Shown piece by piece: positions 1-12,835 of a stretch of 64,000 nt of DNA (the stretch's first letter is position 1; every line of letters begins with the position of its first letter). This DNA is from Pogona vitticeps (lineage: Eukaryota; Chordata; Lepidosauria; Squamata; Agamidae), in the NCBI RefSeq assembly GCF_051106095.1, contig NC_135783.1, forward strand, positions 180,124,947 to 180,188,946. The letters run 5' to 3'. The notes under the pieces were generated by a model. The model had not been told where the DNA came from, ran no database searches, and saw only the letters and a list, made by a program, of their open reading frames with translations. The position numbers were made by a program, and so were the translations under genes.

Positions 1-104
1 AATAAATTAAAAAAAAATAAAATAAATTTACACTGATATAGGAATCAACATGTAGAAACTCCTAAGCTTTTCAGTTTCTTCACTGTCAGCATTACAGTTC
101 TATG

Positions 105-178
105 ACGCATCTGTAGTTTTGCTTTGGTCTTCTTAATGTTCAGTTGTAATCCTGCTTTTGCACTTTGTTTATTAAATC
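105..178 (-). mobile_element. RTE/BovB LINE reverse-transcriptase fragment
   Basis: Read on the minus strand, this short stretch encodes AKAGLQLNIKKTKAK. It resembles the reverse-transcriptase segment K/A-GLxLNIxKTKxM of BovB/RTE LINEs. Nothing on either side extends the match convincingly, so it is a small remnant. The resemblance is by eye and rests on about 20 residues. Confidence 0.4.
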
Positions 179-189
179 TATCCCCCTGT

Positions 190-1120
190 ATAAATATATA
201 TTGAAAACACAGCTTAGAATATTTCTTCCCTTCCAAGTATTATACTTCGTTTCTTCCCTCCTAGCAGCACTTGCCATTGGTTTTTCTGGCTAAGGCTGCT
301 GGGATGTACAGCCTGACAACATTTGGAGGGCCACAGGTTGTGCACCATGCCGTACGTTTTTGTACATGTGCCAATAATGTCTTTTTTCAGTCAAAAACTA
401 TAAGAAGTCATTTGGCACCTTAAAGATGAACATGTTTTATTTCATATAGGCATTCATGGATTGCAGCTCACTTTATTAGATAATCACTGCACATGGTAGT
501 CTACCAGAGGGGATTTCACTGAATTTGGACAATGAGTGAGACCATTTGCACTGCCTTGGCATCGGGTCAGGAAATGTTAGCAGCAAGTAAATGCACACAC
601 CTTCAAATATTTGATGCTAATCAAATCTACTGTGTTGACTTGGCAAAATGAAGACATTAAGTCATTTAACCCAAAGCGATGTTCCCGATCCCAGAAGTTG
701 GGGCTGGATCTGCAGTCTTTACATCTTGGTAGTTTCTGTAGCCAGATTAACAGAATATGAATCACAGCTTCTGGCTGATGCTTTGGTCTTCTTTGCAAAT
801 AGCTTATTCTCATTTTTAAAATTTATATACATATTTATATTATGTTAATATCTCTTCTCTGATGAGCTCAAGGTGGCATGTGAAGCTCTCCTCCTTTAGT
901 GACCTATGAAAACCTTATGAAGTAGGTAAGGTTGAGAGGGAATGGCTGATCTGATGTTACCAAATGAGCTTCGTAGATCTGTGTGGAGTAGAACCTGTCT
1001 TTCAAGTCTCTGTGCAACAGACATTGGTTCTTTTGATGCACATTAGTTACACATTTTTACTTATGTGATGCATAACTGCATGCTAAGATGTATTTATTGT
1101 TTATTTAAGGTGTTTTTAAA
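190..1120. other. Unassigned non-coding sequence
   Basis: AT-rich sequence with no recognisable exon, RNA gene or repeat. The short open frames have unremarkable composition. Confidence 0.5.
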
Positions 1121-1200
1121 GCAAAAAGCAAAGTGTGCTACTTATATACCGCCCCATAGTGCTTCAAGCACTCTCTGGGTGGTTTACAAGTTAATTATGC
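1121..1200 (-). mobile_element. tRNA-derived SINE, 3' part only
   Basis: The stretch from the AAAGCAAAG motif through ATATACCGCCCCA to TTACAAGTTAATTATGC matches the 3' (tail) half of the SINEs at 36452-36695 and 61035-61273. All three have the tail at the lower coordinate, so the element lies on the minus strand. The tRNA-like head is absent. Confidence 0.6.
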
Positions 1201-2923
1201 TCTTTAGTCAGACATCTCTGCCTACAGGCGTGTTAGCTAAGAATCAAGATAGAGAAGGACAAGAGGTTGGGGAGGGAGAAAGGTTGCTGAGTGCCAGTTA
1301 CACTGTCATCAGTTATAGACTTCATCTTTTGTTGGTGACCCTGGCGTTTCCTTCAGATATTGTTTTGCTCTCTCTTATGTGTTCGGTCCAGAAAGACAAG
1401 TAGGACCTGAATGCACACATCCTTAATCTTAAGCAGTGTGCCATTGATTCCTCTGCTCTTGGATCTAAAAGCAGAGAAACTGCCTTGCCGAGCCAGGCCA
1501 GAATAAGGCAACTCCTTGCCCAGCTTTCCGCTTTCCCAAAGTAGCAGGCCAGTCTGGAGCAGAAGCGCTGGCCTGTTCCTGCTGATTGTCTCCATCATCC
1601 AGTAGCATTCAGAGGTATGCTGCTGCTGCATATCACCTCTAAGATTGTGGTGGGCTTGAGAGCGAGAGGGGAAAAAAAATACTTTTTTGGACTATACCTC
1701 ACAGACTTTCTTATATTACATGGCTATTGATCTTGTTGGGTGGGGGATTTTTCAATCTGTAGTCCAAAAAATAACACTTACAAGCTGTGGCTAATCGGCA
1801 TCTTCTATAGGAAGTCCCATATATTATCTGCAGCAAGGAATGAGAGGGGTGAGGAGGTTAACATCCATCCATTTTGGTTGACATCTGGTAAGCTGCATCA
1901 AAGAGCCTAGACTGAATGTTTTTTTGTGGCGGTTCAGGATCCTTATTTGAGCATTTTAACTGTTGACAGATTCAGTAAATGATAGACATCTTCCATTTGT
2001 TTTGTGTGTGTGTGTGATCTAAGTGAACAAGAGAATGAAGGAATTGAGATTTCTGCTGTCATGCAGCTGTTTTTGCGCTGGAAGGGAACACTTGTGGGAG
2101 AAGTGCAAAAGTTCTTGTCCTCTACCTGGTAAGCGTTCATTGCTGCATGGATGTTTATTTTTGGATGGTGCATCAAATGTGTGGAAACAGGAAGTGCAAG
2201 TCATTCCTGCTTCCTCTTTCCCCCCTGCATCCAAGTAACATGCAAAGTGAGCCATTTTTCTTTCTTTGGGTTTCCTGCCCCATAGAAATGTTAGTGGTTC
2301 AAAGGCTGTGCAAGGACATTCCAAAGGTATCTGCTGCTAGGAGATATGGAATGGACCTCCTGCTTCCTTTAGGAGAGCTGGGCAGCACCCGGAGTGAGTC
2401 AGAGGTACCCCACTGCTTCTTATAGCCAGACCACAACACTGATAAGTCCTATCACACCTTTGAATTGGCATTGTCATGGTTCTGATCAGTGGGATTGTTT
2501 ACTTAAGTTTCATTCCTTCCTTCCCCAGGGAGTAACACTTTCACTGTCCTTTACAGTAAAAGTTGCTGCAGCAGTTGTGAACAAAACGAAATAATCAAAA
2601 TCAAGAAACAAAATGCAGCCTCTCCCAAAAGACATTAGAGCCACACGGCATCCTACTGTGAGCCCCTAGGATTTGTTTGAGTTCAGACTTCAGTCCAAAC
2701 CTTCATTTCGCTTGCTATCCTTCCCCCTGCTGGGATTTAGCAGGCAGCTATGGGAGAAGAATGGATGTGCAGGTGAGTCGTATGATATAATGGTACCCAA
2801 GTGGTTAGTTCCTCTGGAATTGTCTCTGGCATTCCCCAGCAAGAAATCAATGGAAGGGAGGGTAAAGAGATGTGGCCCCAAGTCTGAACCATCATCAGCA
2901 TCATGTGCATGGCTTGCTGCCTA
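1201..2923. other. Unassigned non-coding sequence
   Basis: No exon or recognisable transposon was found. A short (TG)n tract lies near 2004-2015. Several overlapping open frames around 2020-2420 on both strands show no family resemblance. Confidence 0.5.
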
Positions 2924-3757
<834 letters not shown>

Positions 3758-4313
3758 CAGTGGTGCCTCGCTTAGTGATTGCTTTGTTTAATGAAGAATT
3801 CACTTAACGATGTGTTTCTTGGAGGAATTTTCTGCATCGTTTAACGATGTTCTCTATGGGGGATTTTCACTTAACGATGTCCGTTTTCGCTCATTTTTAA
3901 GTGTCTTAAAATGTTTGAAACCTGTTTTAAATGATTGGAATCGGTAGTCCATCTTGTGAAACATGTGCAAACTTAATTTGGCTTTGTTCTGAGTCTTCGT
4001 TAATTTTTGGTGATTTTTTGTTTTCCCCATTTAAATCCATTGAACTGAGCGAAAACGGACATCAGAAAGCCATTGAAATGCATTGAGTCGGCTTCAATGC
4101 ATTTCAATGGCTTTCCGTTGGGGAAAACATTGTTTCACTTAGCGATGTTTCCTATGGGGATTTTCGCTTAAGGACGGTAATCCGTTCCCATTGGAATGGA
4201 TTAACCGGTTTTCAATGCATTCCTATGGGAAATGGTGTTTCACTTAACAATGTTTTCCCATAGCAATGTGTTTTTTTTTTAACCAATTAACATCGTTAAG
4301 CGAGGCACCACTG
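3758..4313. mobile_element. Tigger-like (TcMar) non-autonomous element
   Basis: The ends are inverted: CAGTGGTGCCTCGCTTA at the left and TTAAGCGAGGCACCACTG at the right. A TA dinucleotide sits directly outside each end, as expected for Tc1/mariner-superfamily insertion. The interior repeats motifs such as CACTTAACGATG and a TTTCAATGGCTTTC inversion, so it is strongly self-complementary. No transposase frame is present. The same terminal motif recurs at 7654, 29179, 35647, 45150 and 48807. Confidence 0.85.
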
Positions 4314-7300
4314 TACTCCTAAAATGTTACTTTATTAGGATCATATTGGAGGATCTGGGAACATATCCAATATTTTTAGCGTGTACATTTAAACAACTAA
4401 AAAAAATCATGTACAGTACGTAGCATAATAAGGCAACTCTTTAGTAACAAGTAAGCTTACGGAGATGAAAGCAACTACAATAATATATATTTTTTAAAAG
4501 TAACATTCAAAGTTGTGCTCTATTGGAAGGGAAATGGTTTACAAATATCTGGGAATCCACCCACCCCTGCTTAGCCCCATTCCTGCTACTTTTCCCTTTT
4601 GAATTCCTGGCCAGAGTGTGTTAGGACATAAAAAATGGAGATGGGAATGCAGTTTTGGATTACAAATCCCAGAATATCTAGCCAATGTGGTCCTTTTTGG
4701 CATATTCTGGAGACTATAAACAAAACAAAACAAACAAAAACCAGCTGTTTCCAGGGGATCAGATCCTGTGACTTTGGTGCTTCAACACCATCCTTAGGGG
4801 GGTCCTTTCAGTCTCTCCAAAAAGGGTGCAAATAAAATTGTGTTTAAATGTCCTGCTTAAACTGAGTCTGTCTCTGGTCCTCAATGAAGACACAGACTTC
4901 TCACAGTAGAATTTCTTTTTGTTCAAGCAGAAGTTCAAGAGGAATATTCAGCCAACAATTTCTTCTCTGTAATAATAAAAAAGAGATTCTAACTACAGTA
5001 CACATCCCATTAAGCAACAGTATTTCAACATAACCCATTAATACAGCATATTTTGAATTTGTGAGCCAAAATGTTCTCTTTTGGTTTGTTTTACTTTCAG
5101 TGAAAATAGCACTGCCTTATCTGGTATTATATGGCCTTGTACGCTGCGTTTTTAAGTTCCCAAAGCACCCAGTGACATTTTAAATTCTTTCAATATGCAT
5201 GTGACTAAAAATTTAGAAGGCTGTATCCTGTTAGAAATATTTTGGCAAAAACAACATGATCCTGAATTTCATCTTGAACTTTTCCTGTGTTTATAGTCTC
5301 ACAATGTAATGTTTATGAATTGGATGATAAGGACAACATGAAAATCGCTTCCTTTGAGAAAGCTGACAGCGGGGAATCTCACTGTAGAGGCTCTTCAACA
5401 CCCAAGTTAGCCATCAAAGCTTTCTGAAGTAAGCACAAAAATGTCTTGCCAAAATAAGTGCAGGGGGAGGTGCAGAGAAAAGTCTCTGATAGAGATCCCG
5501 GTTTAAAATAACCCAGATTGTAAACTCAGACATCACTGACTTAATATATTATTAAAACATTATTTCTGAACATATTAATTCATTGATGTCTGCCTCTGTG
5601 TTATTGATTCTTCGGCTGTTGTGCAAATGGAATTCTCTAGATTTGGAAAGACAAGGGAACAAAATGAAAAATCTGTAGAGAACCACAACAAACAGTGTAA
5701 CTCCCCCTATTTTACCATAGTGTGGGTTAGTGGTGGTGGTGGGATTCCTCTGATTCAGAGTCAAGCTGTCCGTAATGGTCTGATGGTTTTGCTGGTTGTG
5801 GGATGGGGGAGAGGAGAGGTGAGAAGTGCTTGAAAGGGAAGCAATAATGAACATGCAGGTCAAGCCATCTGGTGGTTCAAGGAGGCCATCCAAATGGATT
5901 GGCCCCTCATCCCATTAAAATATCTGCAAAAAGACAGGTCAGATTGAATGGGACTTTATGGGCCCAAGGTCACCCCCACCAGCTGAGTGACAAAAGCAGG
6001 AGGTCTTTCTTCTTTTTACCACATCGTCTAGGCCTCTGGTAGTACCACACTAGTAAAGTCTATTAATATTGGTTATAGGTAAAAGATTTATAATATAGTA
6101 CCCATATAGGGAATGAACTTATAATTTGCTAACAAGTCAATTTTTCCTCACATCAGTACTTTGAGCTTTAATAAAACCAAGAGATAAAGGGAGAGCCATA
6201 GATGGAAATTGTTTCACAATCTGAGGTTTTATATCTCTATGGCCACTTTGTGCGGGGTCTAAAAATGAAGCCATAATGGTTTATGATATCAGAGTCATTT
6301 TTATTGCGGTAGATGGTAAGGGAATTGCTTCGGAAAGGTTAACCATATGCCGCTTTTTAATTAGGAATCACCTCTGAGTAACTGATGGCCATGCTTGTCA
6401 TCTGTCTGCATTTTATTGGTGCAGTCTTTTAGATCATCTGAAATGCTTGGGCAATGATTGCTGCTTGCTTTGTGCCACTGTTCATTCCCATGCAAAGTGG
6501 GAACAAAAGATGGATCCTTGTTTGAGCCAAAATTTCCGGAGTTACAAGGGACAGGGTGAGGAAGATAGCTGTGCAATGTCTTCAAAGCAAGTATGGGGAT
6601 TAGGCAGGATTCCTGTTGTTATCGTGCTTGTAATAAATAGTAAGAAACCTTTACATTTTTTTGGAAAGTTTTCTATTTAGGCATGTTAAGTTCATTTGAG
6701 GGTCTGTGTTGTTTTTCATTAGAAGTTGAATAACATCCTACTAATAAAACTCCATGGAGTGTTTTGCAGCTGAAATGAATTGGGGCTCATTATTAGCATG
6801 GATATCTTATCAGAAAATATGAAATATAGCAACTGGACTTCAAAATATTGCAGAAAGTGTTTCTTCAATATTTTTTTGGAGATGAAGGACATTCAATCAC
6901 CGAGAGTGATACTCTGTCGATCCAAAACCGCTGGCCCAGGTCCCTGCCCTCCTTTTGACTGAAGTTGTAGCACTCAGCACTGTGCAATGCCCAGCATTAG
7001 ACAGGTGACTTTCTGCTCATATACCAAGACTTTCCTTTCTCTGCACATTATCCAGATCTGCTCAGTGGCAAAGGAAGGGAGGAATTTAATCCTCCAGTAG
7101 TGTTCATTCATACAACCCACTTCAGCAAATGACCACTGTGGTTGATAGCAGGGTTTCCAGCCAGCATACACATTGTGCTACTTGCATATTGGAACATTTG
7201 AACATCTCAAACCTTTGAGGTTTTCTAGGAGGACACCATAGATGCACATAAAATTGTCACTTTAAAGACTAATGGATGTTGGTGTGAGCTATCAGGGATT

Positions 7301-7651
7301 ACAGTTTGCTTCCTTAGACACATAGACTGTAGTAGTGAGGCCACAGGTTTCTGTTCATGGAGTACATGGTAGTGTGACAAGGGCTAAGAAAGGTAGTGAA
7401 AGAAAAATGATAATGAATTTTCATGGTCGCAGTTGCATTATTAAAGCTGGTAATAAACATCTGAAGTATCAATGGCATCTTGGAAGAGGTGGAGCAGTCA
7501 GTTCATCCTGCAGCTGGTACCAGTTGCCGCTTGGCTGCTGGGTCTGAAGTGTAGATGGAGCTGTTTTCAGAAAGTTATGCTGAAGTTAGAGGTATGTCAA
7601 GGAAAATAACTATTTACTGTGGCTGTACACAAGATTTTAGGTAAAACGCAA
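4314..7651. other. Unassigned non-coding sequence
   Basis: More than 3 kb without a supported gene. Around 4650-4690, GGATTACAAATCCCAGAAT looks like the interior of a hAT MITE, but no ends could be found. No exon is recognised. Confidence 0.5.
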
Positions 7652-7653
7652 TA

Positions 7654-8078
7654 CAGTGGTGCCTCGCTTAACGAGTGCACCGTATAGCGATGTTTCCGTA
7701 TAGCGATCCCTTTTTCGGGATCGCTATACGGAAACATCCCCGATCGTCGCAATGGGGAAAACCCGCATTGCGAAGATCGGGTATTGCGGCGGCCACTTTG
7801 GAGCCGCCGAACAGCTGATCGGCGGTTCCAAAATGGCCGCCGGAAGCCCAGAAATGGCTGCCGGCAGCCGTTTTCGTGCCCTGCCCTCGCTTAGCGAAGG
7901 CGCGAAAATGGCTGCCGGCACTTGGAATCCTCGCTGAACGGGTAAGTAACAAAGGTATTGGAACGCATTAAATGAAGTTTAATGCGTTTCAATACATTTC
8001 CCCTACCCGTTTAGCGACGATTTCGCATAGCGAGGGTTAATCTGGAACGGATTAACCTCGCTATGCGGGGCACCACTT
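7654..8078. mobile_element. Tigger-like fold-back MITE, CpG-rich subfamily
   Basis: TA-flanked element with CAGTGGTGCCTCGC at the left and GGGGCACCACTT at the right. It contains a nested hairpin near 7692-7737 (GTATAGCGATCCC against GGGATCGCTATAC) and a second inverted pair around AAAATGGCCGCCGG. It is 425 bp, exactly the length of the copy at 35647-36071, with only scattered differences by eye. The subfamily therefore spread as a fixed-length unit, probably fairly recently. The high CpG content reflects the MITE and not a promoter. Confidence 0.85.
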
Positions 8079-8337
8079 TACATATACACACAGAGAACAT
8101 ACTAAGAATGTCTGGTATTTTTAAAATATCTCTTGATGTACATTGAAATTTGTGAATACTGTAAACCCAAACTCAGTCATTTCTCTCTCAAATCTTCATT
8201 TCTAATTCGTTTTCTCTGCATCAATTATTTTGAGTTAGAGTGTCGTGGGAGATTGAAGTATTCTGAAACTGACTTATGTATGTTATAATTTCTGATGTTA
8301 TAATTGTGTCCATTTATTATCTTGATGGTATATAGAT

Positions 8338-8560
8338 CAGTGGTTCCCAACCTTTTTGCCTCCATGGACTGGTTTAGCGTGTGGGCGAGGGAGGGGTATG
8401 GGAAGCCGTGTGTGCATCCATGCATTAGTGGGAGGTGCCGTGTGCGCGTGGGCCATGCATGCCGCTGCACGTGCCCCCCCAGGAGATTTGTCTCCATGGC
8501 CCGGTCCTGGGAAGGCCACGGACCGGGATCGGTCCGCAGACTGGGGTTTGGGGACCCCTG
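8338..8560. mobile_element. hAT (Charlie-like) non-autonomous element
   Basis: The left end is CAGTGGTTCCCAACCTTTTTG and the right end GGTTTGGGGACCCCTG. These are imperfect inverted ends of the kind found on Charlie-type hAT MITEs. The 8-bp flanks (8330-8337 and 8561-8568) agree at about 5 of 8 positions, consistent with an old, eroded target duplication. CATGGACTGG and CATGGCCCGGTCC motifs inside also face each other. Confidence 0.7.
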
Positions 8561-10264
8561 GTATTCATCATAGAACAAGTATCTAAGTCTATGCCTTTGT
8601 AGGCGCCATTGTGGCAACCTGCAAGGTTGCTGCCAGACTAGAGATGCAATCACACTTGGCAAGTAGGTTTGTAGCTGGTGTTCCTCTTTCCATATCTGTA
8701 TTGTTTGGCCTGTTGTGTGTCAACAGTTGTTTAGGATTGGTGGTTTGTGTGCAGGTAAGCCACTTGAATTTCGGAGAGGGGAGTGTTGTTGTCTGGAATG
8801 TCTCTCTTTGAAATAACCCCTTTGGTTTTGGCTACTGAGCCCTTTTAAAATACAAGTGTAACACATTAAAGAAGATGGGTCCAGCCACTAAGTAGTTGTC
8901 TAGCTATACTACTCACACCAGAAATGATAGGATATTGATTTTCTGGACCAGGCAATTGTCCAGTTCCAAAAGGGGAATGACTTTTACAGGGATCTCAGAT
9001 TCCCCAGAGTTAAATCAGTCTTTGTGAGTTTTCCTAATACTGTATAACTGGAGACCAAGATGCTTTTTCTCTTTGCAATGCACTGGACTCCAAAATTACT
9101 CAGGTAAGTAATATGTAACTAGGTACATTAGATTGCTCCTATTGATGTTACTAGGAATTCTCTCTGTGAGATTTTCCTTTACATTTGGTGAAATGTAGGA
9201 GAATTCTCATTTTGAATGACTGCAAAAGGGCTGCTTGTTTCATATCTGTTTATTTGTGAAGTCCTATGCCCCTGGGCTCTTGGCAAGAACTCCCAAAGGA
9301 CCTTTCTTTATATTGTGCCTTAGAGGTGGGTGGAAGGTGGGGTAGTGGGGTCTGTGGTGGTACAGCTTAAGTTCCCAATGCACCTGGAGAACCTGGAATA
9401 TGTCAGGAGTTTATTCTTTTCACTGGAAGAGACCTTGACAGAGAGGTTTCAAAGTAGAGAAACGTCTTTACCAGCTGCTCTTCAACAGTCTGGAAGAGAG
9501 GAAGAACGAGAGTTGAGAAGGATCATAATGGCAAAAATTGAAGAGAGGGAGGAGGTCAAGCCCAGTAAGCTCCTTTCTTATCCCCATTTTGAAAACAAGG
9601 CCCTGGCATCCCTATCATCAAGGTCTAACACTGACTGCAGCTTACCTTTTGTGTGGTTTAGGCCAGGCACAAGAAGAGGTCATGGGAAGGGGGGGGCTGC
9701 TGAGGTGCTGCTTCTGCCCTAAAATCTATGACAATCTACTTTGGTTCAGCAAATGGATGGATTAGAAAGTAGGATTGGACCAGAACTGGTTTCTGCTCAT
9801 GACTTTTTGCTGTTTTAAATATAAATCATCCTAGTTGCAAGGATTACTAAAAGAATATCTGTGAAGTACTTTCATCGCTGGGGAAACAGATGCTATAAAT
9901 AAGTAGGAACAACAACTAAAACCGTTCATTACATTTGGCAAGATTTTTTTCAGTTGTGCTTTTCACACTTAGGTAAATGATGCCACATGGCATCACTTTC
10001 AGAAAGGCAGCCTAGAAGAGGACTCAATGCACAAACAATAAATGAAAATACATGCGGTTGCTCTAACCTGGAGTACATCTACAATACCATAGTAATAGCA
10101 GTTTCATATCACTTTTATTGTGCTATGGCTTCATCCTATGGAATCTTGGGATTTGTAATTTGGGAGATGCTCAAGAATTCTCAAATTTAGTTCAGAGGAA
10201 CTATGTATAATTTTTAGCAGATGTATTCAGCTTGATTTCCCTTGGCTCGGTTTTAGCACACATG
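8561..10264. other. Unassigned non-coding sequence
   Basis: No supported gene. Around 10085-10175 there is eroded hAT-MITE-like sequence (ATCTTGGGATTTGTAATTTGG) without definable ends. The open frame at 9330-9722 has no recognised family. Confidence 0.45.
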
Positions 10265-11600
10265 CTCTTCAATATATACTTGAAATCATTGTTAGAGATC
10301 ATCCTTGGCTTTGGTGGTGGGTTTCATCAATGTACTGTTGTCCAGCTATACCTTACATGAAATAAGTAACCAGAGGCAGCTATGATAGTCATTATTCATT
10401 GTCTGGAGGCTATGGTCACATAGCTGGGGGTCAAAAGAATGAATCTGAATCTAGACAAGATGGAGTTGATGCTGCTCTCTCAGTACATATTTCCAATGGC
10501 TGAAAAAGAAAAAAAAACATATTTCTGTGAACTAGGTGAGGAGGTTGTGTGTCTTATTAGACTTAATGCTAGAGAAACAGGTAGGAACTGTGGCTAAATC
10601 TGTCCCTGGTTTGAAAACTTTGTCCTTACATGGAGGAGATAGATGTGGCAATGCTGATTCATGCAACTATAATCTTGAGATTAAAAGGTAAAGGTAAAGG
10701 TTCCCCTTGACAATTTTTGTCCAGTCGTGTTCGACTTTAGGGGGCGGTGCTCATCCCTGTTTCCAAGCCATAGAGCCAGCGTTTGTCCGAAGACAATCTT
10801 TCCGTGGTCACATGGCCAGTGCGACTTAGACACGGAACGCTGTTACCTTCCCACCTAAGTGGTCCCTGTTTATCTACTGGTATTTACATGCTTTCGAACT
10901 GCTAGGTTGGCAGGAGCTGGGACAAGCGACGGGAGCTCACTCCGTTGCGTGGATTCGATCTTACGATTGCTTGGTCTTCTGACCCTGCAGCACAGGCTTC
11001 TGCAGTTTAGCCCACAGCGCCACCACGTCCCTAACCTTGAGATTAGATTACTCCAATTTACTTTACCTGGGGCTGCCCCTAAAAACAACTCAGAAGTTTC
11101 AACTGGTACAACATGAAGCAGTTAGGCCCCTCACAGAGGTGTCTCTTGTTACAATCATGACACCTATTTTCCATCATTCAAATTGGCTCCCAGGGATTTT
11201 CTTGACTCAACTCAAGATGTTGATTATCATCTTTAAAGCCCTGCATGGTTGGGGACCCAGATATCTACTGGGTTACCTCTATCCATATGAGCCCTTGCAC
11301 CAATGGAGGTAATCCAGGACTATTCTTCTAAGGTTAAATGTTAAAGCATGGGATCTGAATATGTCAAGAAAATATCCTTTTCATGTTGCTGCCCTATACT
11401 TTTGAATTTGCTTTCTGAATCCCTGCAAAGTATAACATCCCTGCAGGTCTGAAGTGTCATAGAAATCCTCCCCTTAAATGAGATTCCATTTAAATCAGCA
11501 AGCCTACCTCCCATTTTAATCACATTTCTAATGGGAGGCAGTTCAAAATAATCTTGAATGACCCTGCAATTTCCCCTTTGATGCAGTAGTGTAGAACAGT
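10265..11600 (+). mobile_element. L2-like LINE, 3' part of ORF2, split by a SINE
   Basis: After removal of the SINE at 10684-11032, the plus strand carries degraded LINE coding sequence. Recognisable L2/CR1 ORF2 carboxy-terminal motifs are RLDYSNLLYLGLPLKT, LQLVQH-like (QLVQHEAVRP), NWLP and FKALHGWGPRYL. In the same place, the better-preserved copy at 62375-63118 has LDYCNAL-GLPLKT and KALNGLGLGYL. Many stops and shifts make this an old insertion. It is 5'-truncated and the 3' end merges into unassigned sequence near 11600. Confidence 0.75.
10684..11032 (-). mobile_element. Sauria SINE, near full length
   Basis: On the minus strand it begins GGGACGTGGTGGCGCTGTGGG, with tRNA-like box sequences. 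It continues through AGCTCCTGCCAACCTAGCAG, ends in CCTTTACCTTTACC and matches the squamate Sauria SINE layout. A 13-bp target duplication flanks it: AATCTTGAGATTA at 10671-10683 and AACCTTGAGATTA at 11033-11045, one mismatch. The insertion therefore split an older L2-like LINE. Confidence 0.9.
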
Positions 11601-11705
11601 GTGTGTCCTGCACTCAGAGGGCCAACTAGAGGGGGATGGCAGATTCCCAGGGGCATCATCACCCCGGTTTTGGAGTCAGCTCAGCACTGTCATTTGACAT
11701 GAGAG

Positions 11706-12735
11706 CTATTTCAGCCAGATCTATCTGTCTCCAACATCAGCACTGTAACCAGGTGAATATCGATGTATTCCATCCATAATACATTTTTTTATTTGCACAA
11801 TTTGTCTACTCATGGTGATCTCCACAATGTGGAAATACAGGGCTCACACCTTGTCTTGAACAAAAATTCTCAAGAGATCAATAGTGCCTTTATTCTAATC
11901 AAGCCAAGGCCCTTGTCAAACTTCAGGAGTTCAATATCTTCAAGGACTTTTTCTACATTCTCAGCTTCCCTACCTGTGTACTGTAGGACCTTTGAGACTT
12001 CACTCATCTGTGGCAAGAAAATTTCTTAAAGGCATCTTCAATGCTCTGAAGAGAAGGAGGTGATACATTTTCTTCCTATGACTCACTCCTCTCTTCAGTC
12101 TTTTTCAGAACTTCCAAGACAGGTATGTCAATATAAATGACCAGGTGAGGAGGCAAAAACTGATATATACTGAGGTCCTTGATCTTCTTGTAATACTGTA
12201 CACAATATTCCTGAATATAAACTTGCTTAAACGTTGGCTCCAAAAATACTGAGTCAATGAAGGGGGCCTGTTCCAGCATTGCTCCCTGTCATGACCCAAA
12301 GAGATGTTCCAGGGCATCGACATACTGCAGGAGATGGCAACGGTACCATCTGGTAAGAGCTTCCATCTGGGTTTTTAGGGTCATGGTAAAATCCCTCCAG
12401 ATTACAATTGCCAATAAATGTGGAATCCAGTGGTGTCTCATCTTTTGCGTCCCTCTCCACATAATGAATATCTACTTTTGGAAAGTATCGCAAGCCCAGC
12501 TGTTCTGCTACCTGCTGTGCGCAAATTTGCCTTTGCTAACACAGAGATTACCGCCCATTGTAAAGGCTTTGCTGTATTTACGGAGCCATTTTGTAGCTTT
12601 GTCTCCCAGCCCATAAGCCAGCACAGCTTAGGCAAAACTGCTGTGGGAGCTCTCATGAAGCTTTGCTACTTTGAGAGTGCTGGATCTAGCCCAGACCCTG
12701 CTCAGGCCCCCAGCAACAGCAGTGCCAAGGACATG
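11706..12735 (-). pseudogene. NDUFA10P: Processed pseudogene of NDUFA10 (complex I subunit)
   Basis: On the minus strand the conceptual product follows NDUFA10 from its targeting region to its carboxy end without introns. Matching blocks in order are YGLGDKATKWLRKYSK (near 12600), FPKVDIHY and GNCNLEGFYHDP (12480-12390), LQYVDALEHLFG (12330), SVFLEP, QFLPPHLVIYIDIPVLEV (12170-12110), IEDAFKK, and RYSPGYSADVGDR-IWLK before a TAG at 11706-11708. NDUFA10 is the deoxynucleoside-kinase-like accessory subunit of mitochondrial complex I. The copy has several stops, such as the one just after TEERSES near 12076, and frame changes near 12350 and 12010, so it is not functional. Loss of all introns implies LINE-driven retroposition. 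It lies between an L2-like LINE and an RTE LINE. Confidence 0.88.
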
Positions 12736-12835
12736 TACATGGTGTCAGAGCAGCCCCAGGCCAGAATTCAGTCCCCTTTGGTCTCCCTGCCAGCTGGAAG
12801 GAGCCAGACAGGTATCATCCTCACTTTCCCTTCTT

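Noticed and set aside
7740-7940. CpG island suggesting a promoter
   Set aside because: The CpG-rich block is the interior of a MITE, repeated at 35750-35930, and no first exon is nearby.
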